Part shown: one piece after another, positions 44,201-52,288 of the stretch
Layout: each line of letters begins with the position of its first letter
Numbering within the stretch: position 1 is the first letter of the stretch
NCBI GenBank assembly: GCA_943788135.1
Contig: CALSPC010000007.1
Coordinates: 395,187 to 459,186, forward strand
DNA: 64,000 nucleotides
Direction: 5' to 3'
Source: an uncultured Paracoccaceae bacterium
Lineage (GTDB): Bacteria > Bacteroidota > Bacteroidia > Flavobacteriales > Flavobacteriaceae
Translations under genes and position numbers: made by a program
Notes under the pieces: generated by a model
Database searches by the model: none
What the model was told of the DNA's origin: nothing
What the model saw: the letters and a program-made list of their open reading frames with translations, nothing else

Positions 44201-44924
44201 GAAAGGAAGTAATTCTGAACGTGAAATGGCAAACGCAATGTATTTGGCAGGATTTGATGTGAAGGATGTTCACATGACGGATTTAATTTCGGGGCGTGAA
44301 ACTCTGGAAGACATTCAGTTTATTGGTGCCGTTGGTGGGTTTAGTAATAGTGATGTTTTGGGTTCTGCAAAAGGATGGGCTGGCGCATTTAAATACAATG
44401 AGAAAGCCAAAAAAGCGCTTAAACATTTCTTTGACCGTCCAGATACATTATCTGTTGGAATCTGTAATGGATGTCAACTTTGGATGGAATTAGACCTCAT
44501 TAACCCCGACCATGAACAGCATGGTAAATTAACATACAACGCTTCTCAAAAACACGAAAGTGCCTTTACATCGGTTACTATTCAAAAAAACAATTCGGTA
44601 ATGCTATCCACTCTTGAAGGTAGTACTTTGGGCGTTTGGATATCGCATGGCGAAGGAAAGTTTAGCCTGCCTTATGAAGAATCCAAATATAACATTGTGG
44701 GTAAATATGCTTATGATGCTTATCCTCACAATCCAAATGGGTCGGATTATAACACCGCAATGTTATGTGATCGTTCAGGACGTCATCTGGTAACAATGCC
44801 ACATATTGAGCGGTCTACATTCCAATGGAACTGGGCAAATTACCCTGAGAATAGAACAGATGAAGTTTCGCCATGGTTAGAGGCTTTTGTAAATGCAAGA
44901 CTGTGGTTAGAGGCATTGAATTAA
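41262..44924 (+). CDS. purL: Phosphoribosylformylglycinamidine synthase, long single-chain form
   Basis: Fourth step of purine synthesis: FGAR, glutamine and ATP to FGAM. 1220 aa, the large form with all domains fused: an N-terminal PurS-like part, a linker (FGFSQVNSEHCRHKIF), two AIRS-like synthetase units (KAETHNFPTTVEPFNGAATG, and GKDSLSMKQKY in the second), and a C-terminal glutamine amidotransferase with FSNSDVLGSAKGWAG and the nucleophile Cys in VGICNGCQ. The His-Glu pair lies in the final MPHIERSTFQWNW region. Slightly shorter than the 1295 aa E. coli enzyme, as in other Bacteroidota. Apparently monocistronic. Confidence 0.97.
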   Translation: MIHFFGIPDSKVFAVQTASDLTSETIAKLQWLFGDQPKIERTTLNSTYVGPRAAMITPWSTNAVEITQNMGIEGIIRIEEFNAVTSNFSDFDPMISEKFEGLHQHSFDIAITPEPILNITDISAYNQQEGLSLNEEEVAYLNQVRKKIGRPLTDSEVFGFSQVNSEHCRHKIFNGTFIIDGEEKSTSLFKLIKETSKQHPNSIVSAYKDNVAFIKGPVVEQFAPKSADKPDFYTTEDFESVISIKAETHNFPTTVEPFNGAATGSGGEIRDRLAGGKGSLPLAGTAVYMTSYSRLNENRPWEAGFKERNWLYQTPMDILIKASNGASDFGNKFGQPLICGSVLTFEHQEDAQRLGFDKVIMQAGGIGYGKADQALKDTPEKNDKIVILGGENYRIGMGGAAVSSADTGALSSGIELNAVQRSNPEMQKRAANAVRGMIESEENFIVSIHDHGAGGHLNCLSELVEDTGGHIDLDQLPVGDPTLSNKELIGNESQERMGLVIPEKHIETLQKIADRERSPMYTVGDVTGDHRFVFESKSTGAKPMDFNLEDMFGSSPKTILEDRTVVRNYKSASYDSALFQTYLEAVLKLESVACKDWLTNKVDRCVGGKVAKQQCVGPLQLPLNNMGVMALDYSSEEGIATSIGHAPVAALIDPKAGSRAAITEALTNIIWAPLKEGLQSVSLSANWMWPCKNEGEDARLYSAVEAISEFAIALGINVPTGKDSLSMKQKYPEGDVVSPGTVIITAAGNCNAISKVVEPVFKPNAGPIYYINISQDDFKLGGSAFGQILNTIGKNAPDVQSASYVKTVFNTLQELIQHNKIVAGHDVASGGLITTLLELCFSDTNIGADLNFNALEEADSIKLLFSENSGIVFQATDASIEGELSKAGIEFHTIGTVTNTATLNITNAADTWSLDVSDLRDVWYETSFLLDQKQTANGLAKKRFDNYKNQPLKYTFPEQFTGKLPQLSLENRPKAAIIREKGSNSEREMANAMYLAGFDVKDVHMTDLISGRETLEDIQFIGAVGGFSNSDVLGSAKGWAGAFKYNEKAKKALKHFFDRPDTLSVGICNGCQLWMELDLINPDHEQHGKLTYNASQKHESAFTSVTIQKNNSVMLSTLEGSTLGVWISHGEGKFSLPYEESKYNIVGKYAYDAYPHNPNGSDYNTAMLCDRSGRHLVTMPHIERSTFQWNWANYPENRTDEVSPWLEAFVNARLWLEALN

Positions 44925-45005
44925 TTTGAACTTATTTTGAAGATTCGAATTTGATACTCTTTTAAAAATTAGTATTTTGCATCTTCACAAACTTATTATA
45001 ATTCG

Positions 45006-46781
45006 ATGAAACCAATTACTCGACTTTTTGACTTTGCATATTATCAATTAGAGACGCATAATTTAGACGCCGCTTTGGTCTCAAAAAAAGAGGGCGAATG
45101 GATCAAGACCTCATCAAAAGAATACATTGATAAAGCTAACGCACTCAGTAGAGCCTTGCTTAAAATGGGGGTTCAAAAAGACGATAAAATTGCCGTCATT
45201 TCTACGACTAATCGTACCGAATGGTGTATTGTAGATGTTGGCGTACTTCAAGTTGGGGCACAAAATATCCCCATTTATCCCACGATTTCCTCTGACGATT
45301 ATGAATATGTTTTAAACCACAGTGAAGCCGTATACTGTTTTGTATCGGATCAAGAAGTTTACGATAAAGTTTTAAAAGTAAAAGACAACACCAAGCTTAA
45401 AAACGTGTTTAGTTTTGATGCCATTGAAGGCTGTGAGCATTACTCCACACTTCTTGAACTCGGTGCTGATATTAGCACACAAGCTGATGTAGAAACACGT
45501 AAATCAGAAGTGGTTCCTTCAGATTTGGCTACTATTATTTATACTTCTGGTACCACAGGAAAGCCCAAAGGCGTGATGCTGTCTCATTCTAATGTGGTCG
45601 AAAATATTTTGGCAAGTATGCCACGACTCCCACTAATGGAGGGCACAACTAGAGTCCTCAGTTTTTTGCCGTTGTGTCATATTTTTGAACGGGTATTGAT
45701 TTATATTTATCAACATGCAGGCGTAGGAATTTATTTTGCCGAAGGCATCGATAAAATTGGTGAAAATGCACAAGAAATTAAACCAAACCTGATGAGTGTG
45801 GTCCCACGCTTGTTAGAAAAAGTATTTAATAAAATAAATGCTAAAGGCAGCGAGTTGACAGGCCTCAAAAGAGCCTTATTTTTCTGGGCGATAAAATTAG
45901 GCGAACAATACGAACCGTACAAAGCTAATGGGTTCTGGTATGAATTTAAACTAAAAATTGCGCGTAAATTAATTTTTAGTAAATGGAAAGCAGCGTTTGG
46001 AGGTGAACTTCATACCATGGTTTCTGGAAGTGCAGCCCTTCACCCCCGTTTATCTCGTATTTTCTGTGCATCTGGAATGATGATTATGGAAGGTTACGGC
46101 CTTACAGAGACGTCTCCAGTAGTTTCGGTGGGAATGCATGCCAACCATTATTTTAAAATTGGAACGGTAGGAAAACCCATTTCTAATGTAGAAGTGAAAA
46201 TTGCTGAAGATGGCGAAATTCTAATTAAAGGCCCTAACGTGATGGTAGGCTATTTTAAAGATCCTGAGAAAACCGCAGAAGTAATGAGTGGCGAGTATTT
46301 CCACACTGGGGATAAAGGTGAAATTGATGCCGATGGATTTCTTAAAATCACTGGCCGTAAAAAAGAAATGTTTAAAACCTCGGGAGGGAAATATATTATT
46401 CCAACCCTTATTGAAAACGATCTCAAAGAATCTAATTTTATTGAGCAAGTGATGGTAATTGGTGAAAACCAAAAAATGCCAGCAGCTTTGATTCAATTGG
46501 ATTTTGAGTTTATCAACGAGTGGATCGAACGCAAAAAATTAGATATTGACAAAACGCCAGAAGCCATTTGTACTTCAGAACTTATCATTAGTCGCATACA
46601 GAAAGAAGTGGACAAATCTAACCAAGGCTTTGGTAAATGGGAACAGATCAAACGGTTTGAGCTTACTCCAGACGTGTGGAGTATTGAAGGCGGACACCTT
46701 ACGCCTACTATGAAAATGAAACGTAGTGTCATTTTTGACCTCTATAAAGAACTGGCGTCTAAAATATATACAGACGTCTAA
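45006..46781 (+). CDS. Long-chain fatty acid--CoA ligase (AMP-forming)
   Basis: Activates fatty acids to acyl-CoA via an acyl-adenylate. 591 aa, AMP-binding family: P-loop YTSGTTGKPKGVMLSH (about 178-193), GYGLTETSPVV (about 365-375), YFHTGDKGEIDADGF and the hinge ITGRKKEMFKTSGGKYI with a C-terminal lysine domain. The form is that of the FadD15-type bacterial ligases with the linker LPLCHIFERV. No membrane segment, probably peripheral. It stands about 940 bp upstream of the MarR-fad operon and is likely to supply its substrate. Confidence 0.93.
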   Translation: MKPITRLFDFAYYQLETHNLDAALVSKKEGEWIKTSSKEYIDKANALSRALLKMGVQKDDKIAVISTTNRTEWCIVDVGVLQVGAQNIPIYPTISSDDYEYVLNHSEAVYCFVSDQEVYDKVLKVKDNTKLKNVFSFDAIEGCEHYSTLLELGADISTQADVETRKSEVVPSDLATIIYTSGTTGKPKGVMLSHSNVVENILASMPRLPLMEGTTRVLSFLPLCHIFERVLIYIYQHAGVGIYFAEGIDKIGENAQEIKPNLMSVVPRLLEKVFNKINAKGSELTGLKRALFFWAIKLGEQYEPYKANGFWYEFKLKIARKLIFSKWKAAFGGELHTMVSGSAALHPRLSRIFCASGMMIMEGYGLTETSPVVSVGMHANHYFKIGTVGKPISNVEVKIAEDGEILIKGPNVMVGYFKDPEKTAEVMSGEYFHTGDKGEIDADGFLKITGRKKEMFKTSGGKYIIPTLIENDLKESNFIEQVMVIGENQKMPAALIQLDFEFINEWIERKKLDIDKTPEAICTSELIISRIQKEVDKSNQGFGKWEQIKRFELTPDVWSIEGGHLTPTMKMKRSVIFDLYKELASKIYTDV

Positions 46782-47070
46782 ACATCATTTTTTTTTGAAG
46801 CCGTTAGCTTAAAATTAAACAATTTAAATTTCTACTGTATTTGGATAGTAGTGATTTTCTTTCTAGTTTTGCAATGGATTTTGACCCCAAGTCTAAATCT
46901 TCACAAGCTTTTAACCAAGGCTAAGATATTATTTTACTGTAGAAAAACGTATTGTAAAACTTTTGAATAAAAGTCATTTACGGTTTCAATATGTTTTTGA
47001 TTTTAATGTTTAAGACTTCTGCAGCACTGCGGATATTTTAACTAATTAGCAATAGTAAGAAAATAATCTG

Positions 47071-47373
47071 ATGGAAAAACACGAAAAACTAGCTAAACTC
47101 TACTTAATTCTAATAGCAATTATTGGCATCACAATAGGATACCTTGACACAAAAGAAATAGACTTTATTTATTTGATAGTTTGTGGAATTGGCATGCTAT
47201 GCGTGTCTGTATTAATTGGATCTGCTTTTGAGTTATCATATGCAGCGATATTTAAAAAAAGGATTGAACTAAATTTTAATGAGAAAGAATTAAAAATTAT
47301 ATCCAACAAAAACAAATTCAAAGTTGGATTTATATTTGCAGTTTTAATGTTGATTTTAGTGATCTTGCTCTAA
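47071..47373 (+). CDS. Hypothetical small membrane protein
   Basis: 100 aa with three hydrophobic segments (about 9-24, 32-53 and 84-100) and a charged middle (KKRIELNFNEKELKIISNKN). No family recognised. The upstream 289 bp hold no gene that I can identify, and a REP-like element follows 44 nt after the stop. The codon use is like that of the neighbours (AAA, ATT, TTA rich), but it has no clear promoter box. It may be real and lineage-specific. Confidence 0.45.
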   Translation: MEKHEKLAKLYLILIAIIGITIGYLDTKEIDFIYLIVCGIGMLCVSVLIGSAFELSYAAIFKKRIELNFNEKELKIISNKNKFKVGFIFAVLMLILVILL

Positions 47374-47417
47374 TGTAATACCTTGATTCCTCAAAGCAGC
47401 ATTCGCAATTAACCACG

Positions 47418-47498
47418 AAACCCCAGCTATCGCAAGCAGCTTTTGCTTGTGACAGTCGGTTAAATGCACAAGCGTGACGCTTGCGCCAGCTTGGGGTT
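47418..47498. repeat. REP-like extragenic palindrome
   Basis: The outer arms AACCCCAGCT (47419-47428) and AGCTTGGGGTT (47488-47498) are inverse complements apart from one bulged base. Inside are two hairpins: CAAGCA (47433-47438) with TGCTTG (47444-47449), and CAAGCG (47469-47474) with CGCTTG (47478-47483). An outer stem enclosing two GC-rich stem-loops is typical of REP doublets moved by REP-associated tyrosine transposases. It is more GC-rich than the surroundings. Confidence 0.7.
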
Positions 47499-47640
47499 GA
47501 AACAAAACTTGAGCATCTCCTTAAAAAATTAAATTACCTGTTCTCGCCTACTTGAGAAAATCACCTCCAACTTAGCATAACTCCAACACCCCAAACAATT
47601 CTATTTTTGATTAAACCAGCATCGTCTAAATGACTAATAC

Positions 47641-47681
47641 TATGCATGCATAACTTTTTTGCTTTTTACTATGCGTGCATA
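47641..47681 (+). promoter_or_regulatory. Two operator palindromes upstream of the MarR-fad operon
   Basis: TATGCATGCATA (47641-47652) is a perfect 12-bp palindrome, and TATGCGTGCATA (47670-47681) is the same word with one change, 29 bp later (about three helical turns). Both follow ACTATGC and end in ATAA. The second covers the position of the -33 element for the promoter at 47693-47700. They are the likely binding sites of the MarR protein encoded just downstream. Confidence 0.75.
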
Positions 47682-47692
47682 ATAAATTTTCA

Positions 47693-47700
47693 TATATTTG
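47693..47700 (+). promoter_or_regulatory. -7 promoter box of the MarR-fad operon
   Basis: TATATTTG, perfect TAnnTTTG, 19 nt before the ATG at 47720. Confidence 0.55.
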
Positions 47701-47719
47701 GAAAGATATTAAATGAGAC

Positions 47720-48151
47720 ATGAAAGATAAGACTATAGATTATGTTTTGAGAACCACATGGTTAGCGGTTCAAAAAATGTATAATGAAGAGGCTTCAGAA
47801 CATGGCATCACCATGGCAACAGGATTTACACTTTTGAGTGTTGATCCTCAAAACGGAACGCCTTCAACAGCATTGGGACCAAAAATGGGCATGGAAGCGA
47901 CCAGTCTATCAAGAATTTTAAAAACCTTGGAAAATTTGAATTTAATAGAGCGTTTGCCAAACCCCAATGATGGTCGTGGTGTGCTTATCCACCTTACAGA
48001 ACAGGGCTTGAAGAATAGAGAAGAAGTCAAACAAAATGTTTTAAAATTTAATAGTGTCATAAAAACTGAAATTTCTGAAGAAAAACTTAACCATTTTTAT
48101 GAAGTTTCCGACTGTATCATGAACCTTATATCTAATAAAAAAATATTCTAA
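47720..48151 (+). CDS. MarR family transcriptional regulator
   Basis: 143 aa with a winged helix-turn-helix: helix 3-4 region SEHGITMATGFTLLSVDPQN, recognition part GPKMGMEATSLSRILKTLE, and the wing LIERLPNPNDGRGVLIHLTEQG with the conserved D-x-R. It heads the fad operon, 19 nt before fadN, and probably represses it, with acyl-CoA or a fatty acid as the inducer. This differs from Bacillus, where a TetR-type FadR controls the same gene set. Confidence 0.9.
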   Translation: MKDKTIDYVLRTTWLAVQKMYNEEASEHGITMATGFTLLSVDPQNGTPSTALGPKMGMEATSLSRILKTLENLNLIERLPNPNDGRGVLIHLTEQGLKNREEVKQNVLKFNSVIKTEISEEKLNHFYEVSDCIMNLISNKKIF

Positions 48152-48170
48152 TCCCCCTATATACATTGAG

Positions 48171-50579
48171 ATGAAAACACGAAGAATTAAAAAAATTGCC
48201 ATTATTGGATCTGGAATCATGGGCAGCGGAATTGCTTGTCATTTTGCCAATATTGGAGTCGATGTATTGCTTTTGGACATTGTGCCAAGAGAACTCAACG
48301 GCAATGAAAAAGCAAAAGGCTTATCCCTAGAAGACAAGGTCGTGAGAAACCGATTGGTTAATGACGCCCTTAAAACCTCTTTGAAGTCTAAGCCCTCTCC
48401 TATTTATCATCAAAAGTTTGCGAGTCGTATTACAACAGGAAATCTGGAAGACGATATTGCAAAAGTAGCTGATGTGGATTGGATTATGGAAGTCGTTGTG
48501 GAGCGCTTAGACATCAAAAAAATGGTGTTTGAAAATTTAGAAAAATACCGCACTCCAGGAACACTCATTACCTCTAATACCTCCGGAATTCCTATAAAAT
48601 TCATGAGTGAAGGCCGCAGCGAAGAGTTTCAAAAACACTTTTGTGGCACACACTTTTTTAACCCTGCGCGTTACCTGAAATTATTTGAAATTATTCCAGG
48701 ACCACAAACAGCTCCTGAGGTTCTCGAATTCTTAAATGGATATGGGGAACAATTTTTGGGAAAAACATCTGTCATCGCAAAAGATACCCCTGCATTTATT
48801 GGAAATAGAGTGGGAATTTTTAGCATCCAAAGTTTATTTCACGCGGTTAAAGATTTAGACCTTACGATTGAAGAGGTCGATAAATTATCTGGACCAGTCA
48901 TTGGTCGTCCAAAATCGGCAACCTTCAGAACGGTGGATGTTGTGGGGCTAGACACCTTGGTGCATGTGGCAAATGGCATTAGAGAAAACTGCCCTAACGA
49001 TGAGCGTTTAGAGTTATTTGAACTGCCCGATTTCATCAAGACGATGATGGAAAATAATTGGTTAGGCAGTAAAACCGGACAAGGATTTTATAAAAAACAC
49101 GTTTCTAAAGATGGTAAAAAAGAAATTTTAAGTTTAGATTTAAACACCCTAGACTACCGATCTGCAAAGCGTGCAAAATTTGCCACTTTAGAACTCACAA
49201 AAACAATTGACAAAGTTGTAGACCGATTTAAAGTTTTAGTCAGTGGAAAAGATAAAGCTGGTGAATTTTACCGTAAAAGTTTCACCGCTCTATTTGCTTA
49301 TGTCTCTAACCGAATTCCTGAAATTTCGAATGAGCTTTATAAGATTGATGACGCCATGAAAGCAGGCTTTGGATGGGAACATGGACCGTTTCAAATATGG
49401 GATGCTATTGGCGTTGAAAACGGAATCGAATTGATGAAAGCAGAAGGTCTTGAACCTGCCGCTTGGGTCAATGATATGTTGGCTTCAGGTTCAGATTCAT
49501 TTTATACCGTTAAAGACGGCGCCACTTATGCCTATGCTATTCCAACAAAAGCACAAACAAAAATTCCTGGTCAAGATAGTTTCATTATTCTAGATAACAT
49601 TAGAAAAACAAATGAGGTGTTTAAAAACTCTGGTGTTGTTATTGAAGATATCGGCGATGGTATTCTTAATTTAGAATTCCAATCCAAAATGAATACGATT
49701 GGAGGCGATGTTTTAGCGGGATTAAATAAGGCTATTGATTTAGCCGAGAAAGATTTTGCAGCATTGGTTGTGGGTAACCAAGGAGCGAACTTTTCTGTTG
49801 GTGCCAATATTGGGATGATTTTTATGATGGCTGCTGAGCAAGAATATGATGAGCTTAATATGGCGATTAAATATTTTCAAGACTCTATGATGCGTATGCG
49901 TTACTCTTCAATACCAACAATTTCTGCACCTCACGGGATGGCGCTAGGTGGCGGTTGCGAATTATCGCTTCATGCAGATAAAGTTGTTGCTGCAGCAGAA
50001 ACCTACATGGGACTTGTGGAATTTGGCGTGGGTGTGATTCCTGGCGGTGGTGGCTCAAAAGAAATGGCGTTAAGAGCACAAGATAGTTTTCAAAAAGGCG
50101 ACGTGCAATTAAATGTATTACAAGAGCATTTCTTAACTATTGGAATGGCAAAAGTATCTACATCTGCTTATGAAGCTTTTGAACTCAACCTCTTGCAGAA
50201 AGGAAAAGATGTGGTTGTCGTGAATAAAGACCGACAAATAGCAGTAGCGAAACAACATGCAAAAATAATGGCGGATTCTGGCTACACGCAACCGATAAAA
50301 AGAACAGATGTAAAAGTATTAGGAAAACAAGCTTTAGGGATGTTTTTAGTAGGTACGGATTCAATGAAAGATAGCAATTACATCTCTGCACATGATATGA
50401 AAATCGCCAACAAATTGGCCTATGTCATGGCTGGTGGTGATTTATCTGAACCAACTTTAGTATCGGAACAGTACTTGCTGGATATAGAACGAGAAGCTTT
50501 TTTAAGTTTATGTACAGAACGTAAAACTTTAGAACGCATACAGCATATGTTAAAAACAGGAAAACCACTTAGGAATTAA
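48171..50579 (+). CDS. fadN: 3-hydroxyacyl-CoA dehydrogenase / enoyl-CoA hydratase, FadN-type
   Basis: 802 aa multifunctional beta-oxidation enzyme. The NAD-binding site IGSGIMGSGIACHFANIGVD is at the very N-terminus (about 11-30), followed by THFFNPARYLKLFEIIPGP and a 3HCDH C-terminal domain (FIGNRVGIFS). The crotonase domain is at the C-terminus: GDGILNLEFQSKMNTI, and the acyl-CoA oxyanion hole ALGGGCELSLHADKVV (about 590-605) with EFGVGVIPGGGGSKEM. This order is the reverse of FadB and FadJ, where hydratase comes first, and matches B. subtilis FadN. It performs hydration and NAD-dependent oxidation. Confidence 0.93.
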   Translation: MKTRRIKKIAIIGSGIMGSGIACHFANIGVDVLLLDIVPRELNGNEKAKGLSLEDKVVRNRLVNDALKTSLKSKPSPIYHQKFASRITTGNLEDDIAKVADVDWIMEVVVERLDIKKMVFENLEKYRTPGTLITSNTSGIPIKFMSEGRSEEFQKHFCGTHFFNPARYLKLFEIIPGPQTAPEVLEFLNGYGEQFLGKTSVIAKDTPAFIGNRVGIFSIQSLFHAVKDLDLTIEEVDKLSGPVIGRPKSATFRTVDVVGLDTLVHVANGIRENCPNDERLELFELPDFIKTMMENNWLGSKTGQGFYKKHVSKDGKKEILSLDLNTLDYRSAKRAKFATLELTKTIDKVVDRFKVLVSGKDKAGEFYRKSFTALFAYVSNRIPEISNELYKIDDAMKAGFGWEHGPFQIWDAIGVENGIELMKAEGLEPAAWVNDMLASGSDSFYTVKDGATYAYAIPTKAQTKIPGQDSFIILDNIRKTNEVFKNSGVVIEDIGDGILNLEFQSKMNTIGGDVLAGLNKAIDLAEKDFAALVVGNQGANFSVGANIGMIFMMAAEQEYDELNMAIKYFQDSMMRMRYSSIPTISAPHGMALGGGCELSLHADKVVAAAETYMGLVEFGVGVIPGGGGSKEMALRAQDSFQKGDVQLNVLQEHFLTIGMAKVSTSAYEAFELNLLQKGKDVVVVNKDRQIAVAKQHAKIMADSGYTQPIKRTDVKVLGKQALGMFLVGTDSMKDSNYISAHDMKIANKLAYVMAGGDLSEPTLVSEQYLLDIEREAFLSLCTERKTLERIQHMLKTGKPLRN

Positions 50580-50580
50580 A

Positions 50581-50697
50581 AAACAGAATAAAGAGGATAG
50601 AAAAGAGATCCAAAACAACAATACTTAGAGACAGATTTGAAAGTGTTTTTCTCTACTCTATTTTCTCTACTCTCATTTCAAAATAAAAATCATAACT
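50581..50697. repeat. Purine/pyrimidine-rich intergenic repeat between fadN and fadA
   Basis: A purine-rich arm with GATAGAAAAGAGA (50596-50608) faces a pyrimidine-rich arm made of a tandem 14-mer, TTTTCTCTACTCTA (50647-50660) and TTTTCTCTACTCTC (50661-50674). The same 13-mer occurs in inverse orientation at 52279-52291, beyond the S23 gene. It may be the relic of an insertion of the same type. Confidence 0.45.
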
Positions 50698-51888
50698 ATG
50701 AAAACCGCATACATTGTAAAAGCATACAGAACAGCTGTTGGCAAAGCACCAAAAGGTGTATTCCGTTTTAAACGAACAGATGAATTAGCTGCAGAAACTA
50801 TCAAATACATGATGAAAGAACTGCCAGATTTAGACCCCAAACGCATTGACGATGTTATTGTTGGTAATGCTATGCCCGAAGGTTCTCAAGGATTAAATAT
50901 GGCACGTCTCATCTCACTTATGGGCTTAGATATTGTGGATGTACCTGGAGTTACTGTCAACCGTTTTTGTTCGTCAGGAATTGAAACCATCGGAATGGCT
51001 ACAGCTAAAATTCAAGCTGGTATGGCGGATTGTATTATTGCTGGTGGCGCAGAAAGCATGAGTAGCGTTCCAATGACGGGCTATAAACCAGAACTTAATT
51101 ACAATACCATAAAAGCAGGTCATGAAGATTATTATTGGGGCATGGGAAACACAGCGGAAGCGGTTGCTAATCAGTTTAAAGTTTCACGCGAAGATCAAGA
51201 TGAATTTGCGTATAATTCTCATATGAAAGCGTTAAAAGCACTAGCAGAAAATCGTTTTCAAGATCAAATTGTTCCTATTGAAGTTGAAGAAAATTATATC
51301 GATGGGAATGGCAAAAAAGCAACTCGATCTTATACAGTCACTAAAGACGAAGGTCCCAGAGCTGGAACAAGTAAGGAAGCGTTGGCAAAGCTAAGAGCCG
51401 TATTTGCTGCCGGAGGAAGTGTCACCGCAGGGAATTCATCGCAAATGAGCGATGGTGCTGCGTTTGTTATGGTCATGAGTGAAGCTATGGTCAAAGAATT
51501 AAAGCTTGAACCTATTGCAAGATTAGTGAGTTATGCTGCTGCAGGTGTTGAACCCCGAATTATGGGAATCGGCCCTGTAAAAGCCATTCCAAAAGCCCTA
51601 AAACAAGCCGGATTAAAGCAAGAAGAATTGTCCTTAATTGAATTAAATGAGGCTTTTGCATCGCAATCCCTAGCAGTTATCCGTGAATTAAACCTCGACC
51701 CTGATATCATTAACCCAAATGGAGGCGCCATTGCATTAGGACACCCCCTAGGCTGTACAGGAACAAAACTATCGGTACAGTTATTTGATGAAATGCGTAA
51801 GCAAAATATGAAAGGAAAATACGGGGCAGTAACCATGTGTGTTGGAACGGGTCAAGGCGCTTGTGGAATTTTTGAGTTCCTTAAATAG
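50698..51888 (+). CDS. fadA: Acetyl-CoA acyltransferase (thiolase)
   Basis: 396 aa, thiolase family. The acyl-accepting Cys is in NRFCSSGIETIGMA (about Cys 89), the active-site His in NPNGGAIALGHPLGCTG (about 346-350), and the second Cys in VTMCVGTGQGACGIFE near the C-terminus. It cleaves 3-ketoacyl-CoA to acetyl-CoA in the last step of beta-oxidation. Together with fadN and fadE it makes the full cycle. An unusual purine-rich 118-bp gap separates it from fadN. Confidence 0.95.
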   Translation: MKTAYIVKAYRTAVGKAPKGVFRFKRTDELAAETIKYMMKELPDLDPKRIDDVIVGNAMPEGSQGLNMARLISLMGLDIVDVPGVTVNRFCSSGIETIGMATAKIQAGMADCIIAGGAESMSSVPMTGYKPELNYNTIKAGHEDYYWGMGNTAEAVANQFKVSREDQDEFAYNSHMKALKALAENRFQDQIVPIEVEENYIDGNGKKATRSYTVTKDEGPRAGTSKEALAKLRAVFAAGGSVTAGNSSQMSDGAAFVMVMSEAMVKELKLEPIARLVSYAAAGVEPRIMGIGPVKAIPKALKQAGLKQEELSLIELNEAFASQSLAVIRELNLDPDIINPNGGAIALGHPLGCTGTKLSVQLFDEMRKQNMKGKYGAVTMCVGTGQGACGIFEFLK

Positions 51889-51904
51889 AATAGAGAAAAG
51901 AGAC
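51887..51904 (+). repeat. Left inverted repeat flanking the S23 gene
   Basis: AGAATAGAGAAAAGAGAC. It pairs with the inverse complement of 52271-52288 at 15 of 18 positions and overlaps the last codon of fadA. Confidence 0.5.
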
Positions 51905-51906
51905 TA

Positions 51907-52269
51907 ATGTGTGCTAAAAAAAGACATAATTACAAGAATTTAAAAATTTGGAAACTCGGATTAGAGATTACGAATGATATTTCAGATATTTTATTGGAAT
52001 TTCCAAAACATGAAAGATTTGATTTAAGTTCTCAAATTAGTAGATGTTCAGTTTCAATGCCAAGTAACATTGCAGAAGGATCATCAAGAACAGATAAATC
52101 TTTTAGGCATTTTCTGGATATCTCTTTAGGGTCTTCTTTTGAATTAGGGACACAGCTTTTAGTAGCAAAACATAGAAATTATATAAACGATAAAAAATTA
52201 AAATCATTAGAAGAAAAAATAGAGGAATTCCAAAAAATGACAATGGGGTTTCAAAATAGTCTCGATTAA
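51907..52269 (+). CDS. Four-helix-bundle protein, S23 / 23S rRNA intervening-sequence family
   Basis: 120 aa. The start is MCAKKRHNYKNLKIWKLGLE, with the family hallmark K-L-x-I/V-W near the N-terminus, followed by LSSQISRCSVSMPSNIAEGS, RHFLDISLGSSFELGTQLLV, and a last helix LKSLEEKIEEFQKMTMGFQN. PF05635 proteins form pentameric four-helix bundles; relatives include IVS-encoded S23 proteins and Avd of diversity-generating retroelements. No beta-oxidation role is known. It sits between fadA and fadE in the same orientation and is bracketed by imperfect inverted repeats, so it looks like an insertion. Confidence 0.9.
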   Translation: MCAKKRHNYKNLKIWKLGLEITNDISDILLEFPKHERFDLSSQISRCSVSMPSNIAEGSSRTDKSFRHFLDISLGSSFELGTQLLVAKHRNYINDKKLKSLEEKIEEFQKMTMGFQNSLD

Positions 52270-52270
52270 A

Positions 52271-52288
52271 GTCTATTCTCTCTTTTCT
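52271..52288 (-). repeat. Right inverted repeat flanking the S23 gene
   Basis: GTCTATTCTCTCTTTTCT, lying 1 nt after the S23 stop; its inverse complement resembles the left copy at 51887-51904. Confidence 0.5.

Larger units (their letters stand above)
47374..47719. other. 346-bp intergenic region: REP-like element, MarR operators, promoter
   Basis: No open frame of note. It holds the REP-like palindrome, a 140-bp stretch (47499-47640) with no recognisable feature, two copies of a TATGC-type palindrome and the -7 box of the MarR gene. Confidence 0.6.

Noticed and set aside
46782..47070. Short open stretch reading SSFAMDFDPKSKSSQAFNQG in the gap before the small membrane protein
   Set aside because: No start codon with support, no family match and a stop soon after; it could be the relic of a gene but cannot be supported.
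50581..50697. Possible CRISPR-like array because of repeated TTTTCTCTACTCT units
   Set aside because: Only two adjacent copies of 14 nt with no spacers and no cas genes.
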